DNA of 6,806 bases from Gemmatimonadota bacterium (GTDB lineage Bacteria > Gemmatimonadota > Gemmatimonadetes > Longimicrobiales > Gaopeijiaceae), in assembly GCA_016209995.1 (NCBI GenBank), contig JACQVC010000320.1:1-6806 (forward strand), in the 5' to 3' direction. Position 1 is the first letter of the stretch. The number at the start of each line of letters is the position of its first letter. Under the pieces are notes generated by a model, which searched no databases, was not told the origin of the DNA, and saw nothing but the letters and a program-made list of their open reading frames with translations. The translations under genes and the position numbers were made by a program. This document shows positions 5,832-6,806 of this stretch, piece by piece.

Positions 5832-6672
5832 TCGCCTCCTCGCCCTCGACGTGCACGTCCACCTGGAGCACACCGGCGAGCTGTCGGCGGCCGACGCCCG
5901 CGCGCAGCAGTACTTCGGCGCGAGCGGCGCGTCGCGCGACTGGCAGGCCCTGGCCCACTACTACCGGTCGCGCCGGATGGCCTGCGTCGTCTTCACCGTG
6001 GACGAGAAGCTGACCGGGCGGCCCCAGGTTCCCAACGACGCGGTGGTGCAGTTCGCCGCGGAGAACGCGGATATCGCGATTCCCTTCGCCAGCCTCGACC
6101 CCACGCGCGGACCCGACGCGGTCGCCGAAGCGAAGCGGCTCGTCGCGGCGGGCGCCGTCCGAGGCCTGAAGCTGCACCCGCCGCTGCAGCAGTTCTTCCC
6201 CAACGATCGCCTCGCGTACCCCCTGTACGAAGTGTTCGCCGAGGCGCGCCTGCCGGTGCTCTTTCACACGGGACACAGCGGAATCGGCACCGGCATGCCC
6301 GGCGGCGGCGGCATCCGCCTGAAGTACGGACACCCGATGCCGATCGACGATGTGGCGGTGGATTTTCCGGACATGCCGATCGTGCTGGCGCACCCGTCGT
6401 TCCCCTGGCAGGACGAGGCGATCTCGGTGTGCCTGCACAAGCCGCAGGTCTACATCGATCTGTCCGGCTGGTCGCCGAAGTACTTCTCGCCGACGCTCGT
6501 GCAATACACGAACACCCTGCTCAAGCACAAGGTGCTCTTCGGCTCCGACTATCCGCTGCTGACGCCGGACCGGTGGCTCGCCGACTTCGAGAAGATCGGC
6601 ATCCGCGACGAGGTGCGCCCGCTCCTGCTCAAGGACAACGCCATCCGGCTGCTCGGGCTGGGCGGCTCGTAG
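5815..6672 (+). CDS. Amidohydrolase-2 family metal enzyme, possible beta-ketoacyl-CoA hydrolase (CouO-like)
   Basis: A 285-residue TIM-barrel amidohydrolase of the ACMSD/LigJ-like family. Motifs in order: strand-1 metal ligands HVH (His14, His16), KLHPP (119-123), HTGH (His151), LAHPS with His193 followed by PWQDEA (197-202), and GSDYPLL with Asp245. KDNAIRLL (273-280) is the usual family C-terminus. By analogy with ACMSD, His14, His16, His151 and Asp245 should bind one divalent metal, with His193 catalytic. No signal peptide, so cytoplasmic. ATG at 5815 overlaps the ligase by 17 bases, with a weak GAGG 12 bases upstream. Family members decarboxylate or hydrolyse aromatic and ring-cleavage acids. 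As I recall, the 4-hydroxyphenyl-beta-ketoacyl-CoA hydrolase of actinobacterial coumarate catabolism is also assigned here, which would fit this operon. Motifs alone do not separate hydrolase from decarboxylase, so no gene symbol is given. Confidence 0.88.
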   Translation: MPIDVDRLLALDVHVHLEHTGELSAADARAQQYFGASGASRDWQALAHYYRSRRMACVVFTVDEKLTGRPQVPNDAVVQFAAENADIAIPFASLDPTRGPDAVAEAKRLVAAGAVRGLKLHPPLQQFFPNDRLAYPLYEVFAEARLPVLFHTGHSGIGTGMPGGGGIRLKYGHPMPIDDVAVDFPDMPIVLAHPSFPWQDEAISVCLHKPQVYIDLSGWSPKYFSPTLVQYTNTLLKHKVLFGSDYPLLTPDRWLADFEKIGIRDEVRPLLLKDNAIRLLGLGGS

Positions 6673-6673
6673 G

Positions 6674-6806
6674 TCAGGTGGAGGATCCCGCCAGGCGCTT
6701 CACGACATCGGACACGAGCCAGGCCAGACCGGCAATCGCCACGATCAGCATCAGCCAGCCCGTCGCCGTCGCCAGCAGCTGCAGGTCGAGCGCCGGCCAC
6801 TGGAAC
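6674..6806 (-). CDS. C-terminal end of an unidentified membrane protein (partial)
   Basis: Reading the minus strand from the right edge gives 43 codons ending in TGA (plus 6676-6674). The segment starts F-Q-W-P-A-L-D and then has one clear hydrophobic helix, about WLMLIVAIAGLAWLV. It ends in a short basic/polar tail (DVVKRLAGSST), which by the positive-inside rule suggests a cytoplasmic C-terminus. The product is not recognisable from this fragment; it could be the last helix of a multi-pass protein or a tail anchor. It converges on the amidohydrolase with one base between the two stop codons, so neither transcript has a dedicated terminator here. A different frame over the same bases lacks the helix and reads into the amidohydrolase gene. 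Confidence 0.6.
   Translation of the reverse strand, partial: FQWPALDLQLLATATGWLMLIVAIAGLAWLVSDVVKRLAGSST

Noticed and set aside
3948..5873. 641-residue minus-strand open frame opposite the ligase gene
   Set aside because: Same GC-driven shadow: it spans three plus-strand genes' boundaries and has no recognisable domain.
1853..6672. Defence or mobile-element island
   Set aside because: All genes are recognisable metabolic enzymes of uniform composition, with no transposase, integrase, nuclease or terminal repeats.
6549..6800. 83-residue minus-strand frame at the right edge
   Set aside because: It overlaps the conserved metal-binding end of the amidohydrolase gene and has shadow-like composition. 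The neighbouring minus-strand frame ending at 6674 gives a clean membrane helix and stops just outside the amidohydrolase.

Overview
The window is about 70% GC by eye, with closely packed genes and strong third-position G/C. It reads as part of the chromosome of a high-GC, probably soil-dwelling bacterium. A Tat-exported type-B carboxylesterase with a Gly/Arg-rich tail, next to acyl-CoA catabolism genes, would suit Acidobacteriota (Vicinamibacteria-like). That assignment is inference from style alone; Gemmatimonadota or a high-GC proteobacterium cannot be excluded. I see no IS element, tRNA, rRNA or CRISPR, and every complete gene is intact.

Layout. Minus strand, left: a complete exported carboxylesterase (1792 to 119), a 92-nt spacer with a GGCGGGAG-type repeat, and the first nine codons of a second gene (26 to 1). 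A 60-bp divergent intergenic region (1793-1852) holds the AT-rich promoter-like patch. Plus strand: three tightly spaced genes that look like one operon. They are a fused enoyl-CoA hydratase/3-hydroxyacyl-CoA dehydrogenase (1853-3982), a feruloyl-CoA synthase-type ligase (3999-5831) and an amidohydrolase-2 family protein (5815-6672). At the right edge the C-terminus of a minus-strand gene (6806 to 6674), with one membrane helix, converges on the operon and leaves a single base between the two stop codons.

How the genes could work together. The ligase would activate a hydroxycinnamate (ferulate, p-coumarate or similar) to its CoA ester. The fused enzyme would hydrate the double bond and oxidise the beta-hydroxyl. 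The amidohydrolase lies where a thiolase would be expected; by analogy with the CouO-type beta-ketoacyl-CoA hydrolase of the actinobacterial cou pathway, it could cleave the beta-keto intermediate hydrolytically. The divergent exported esterase could release hydroxycinnamates from plant esters. The enzyme families are read from motifs with good confidence. The shared substrate and the thiolase-free pathway are inference.
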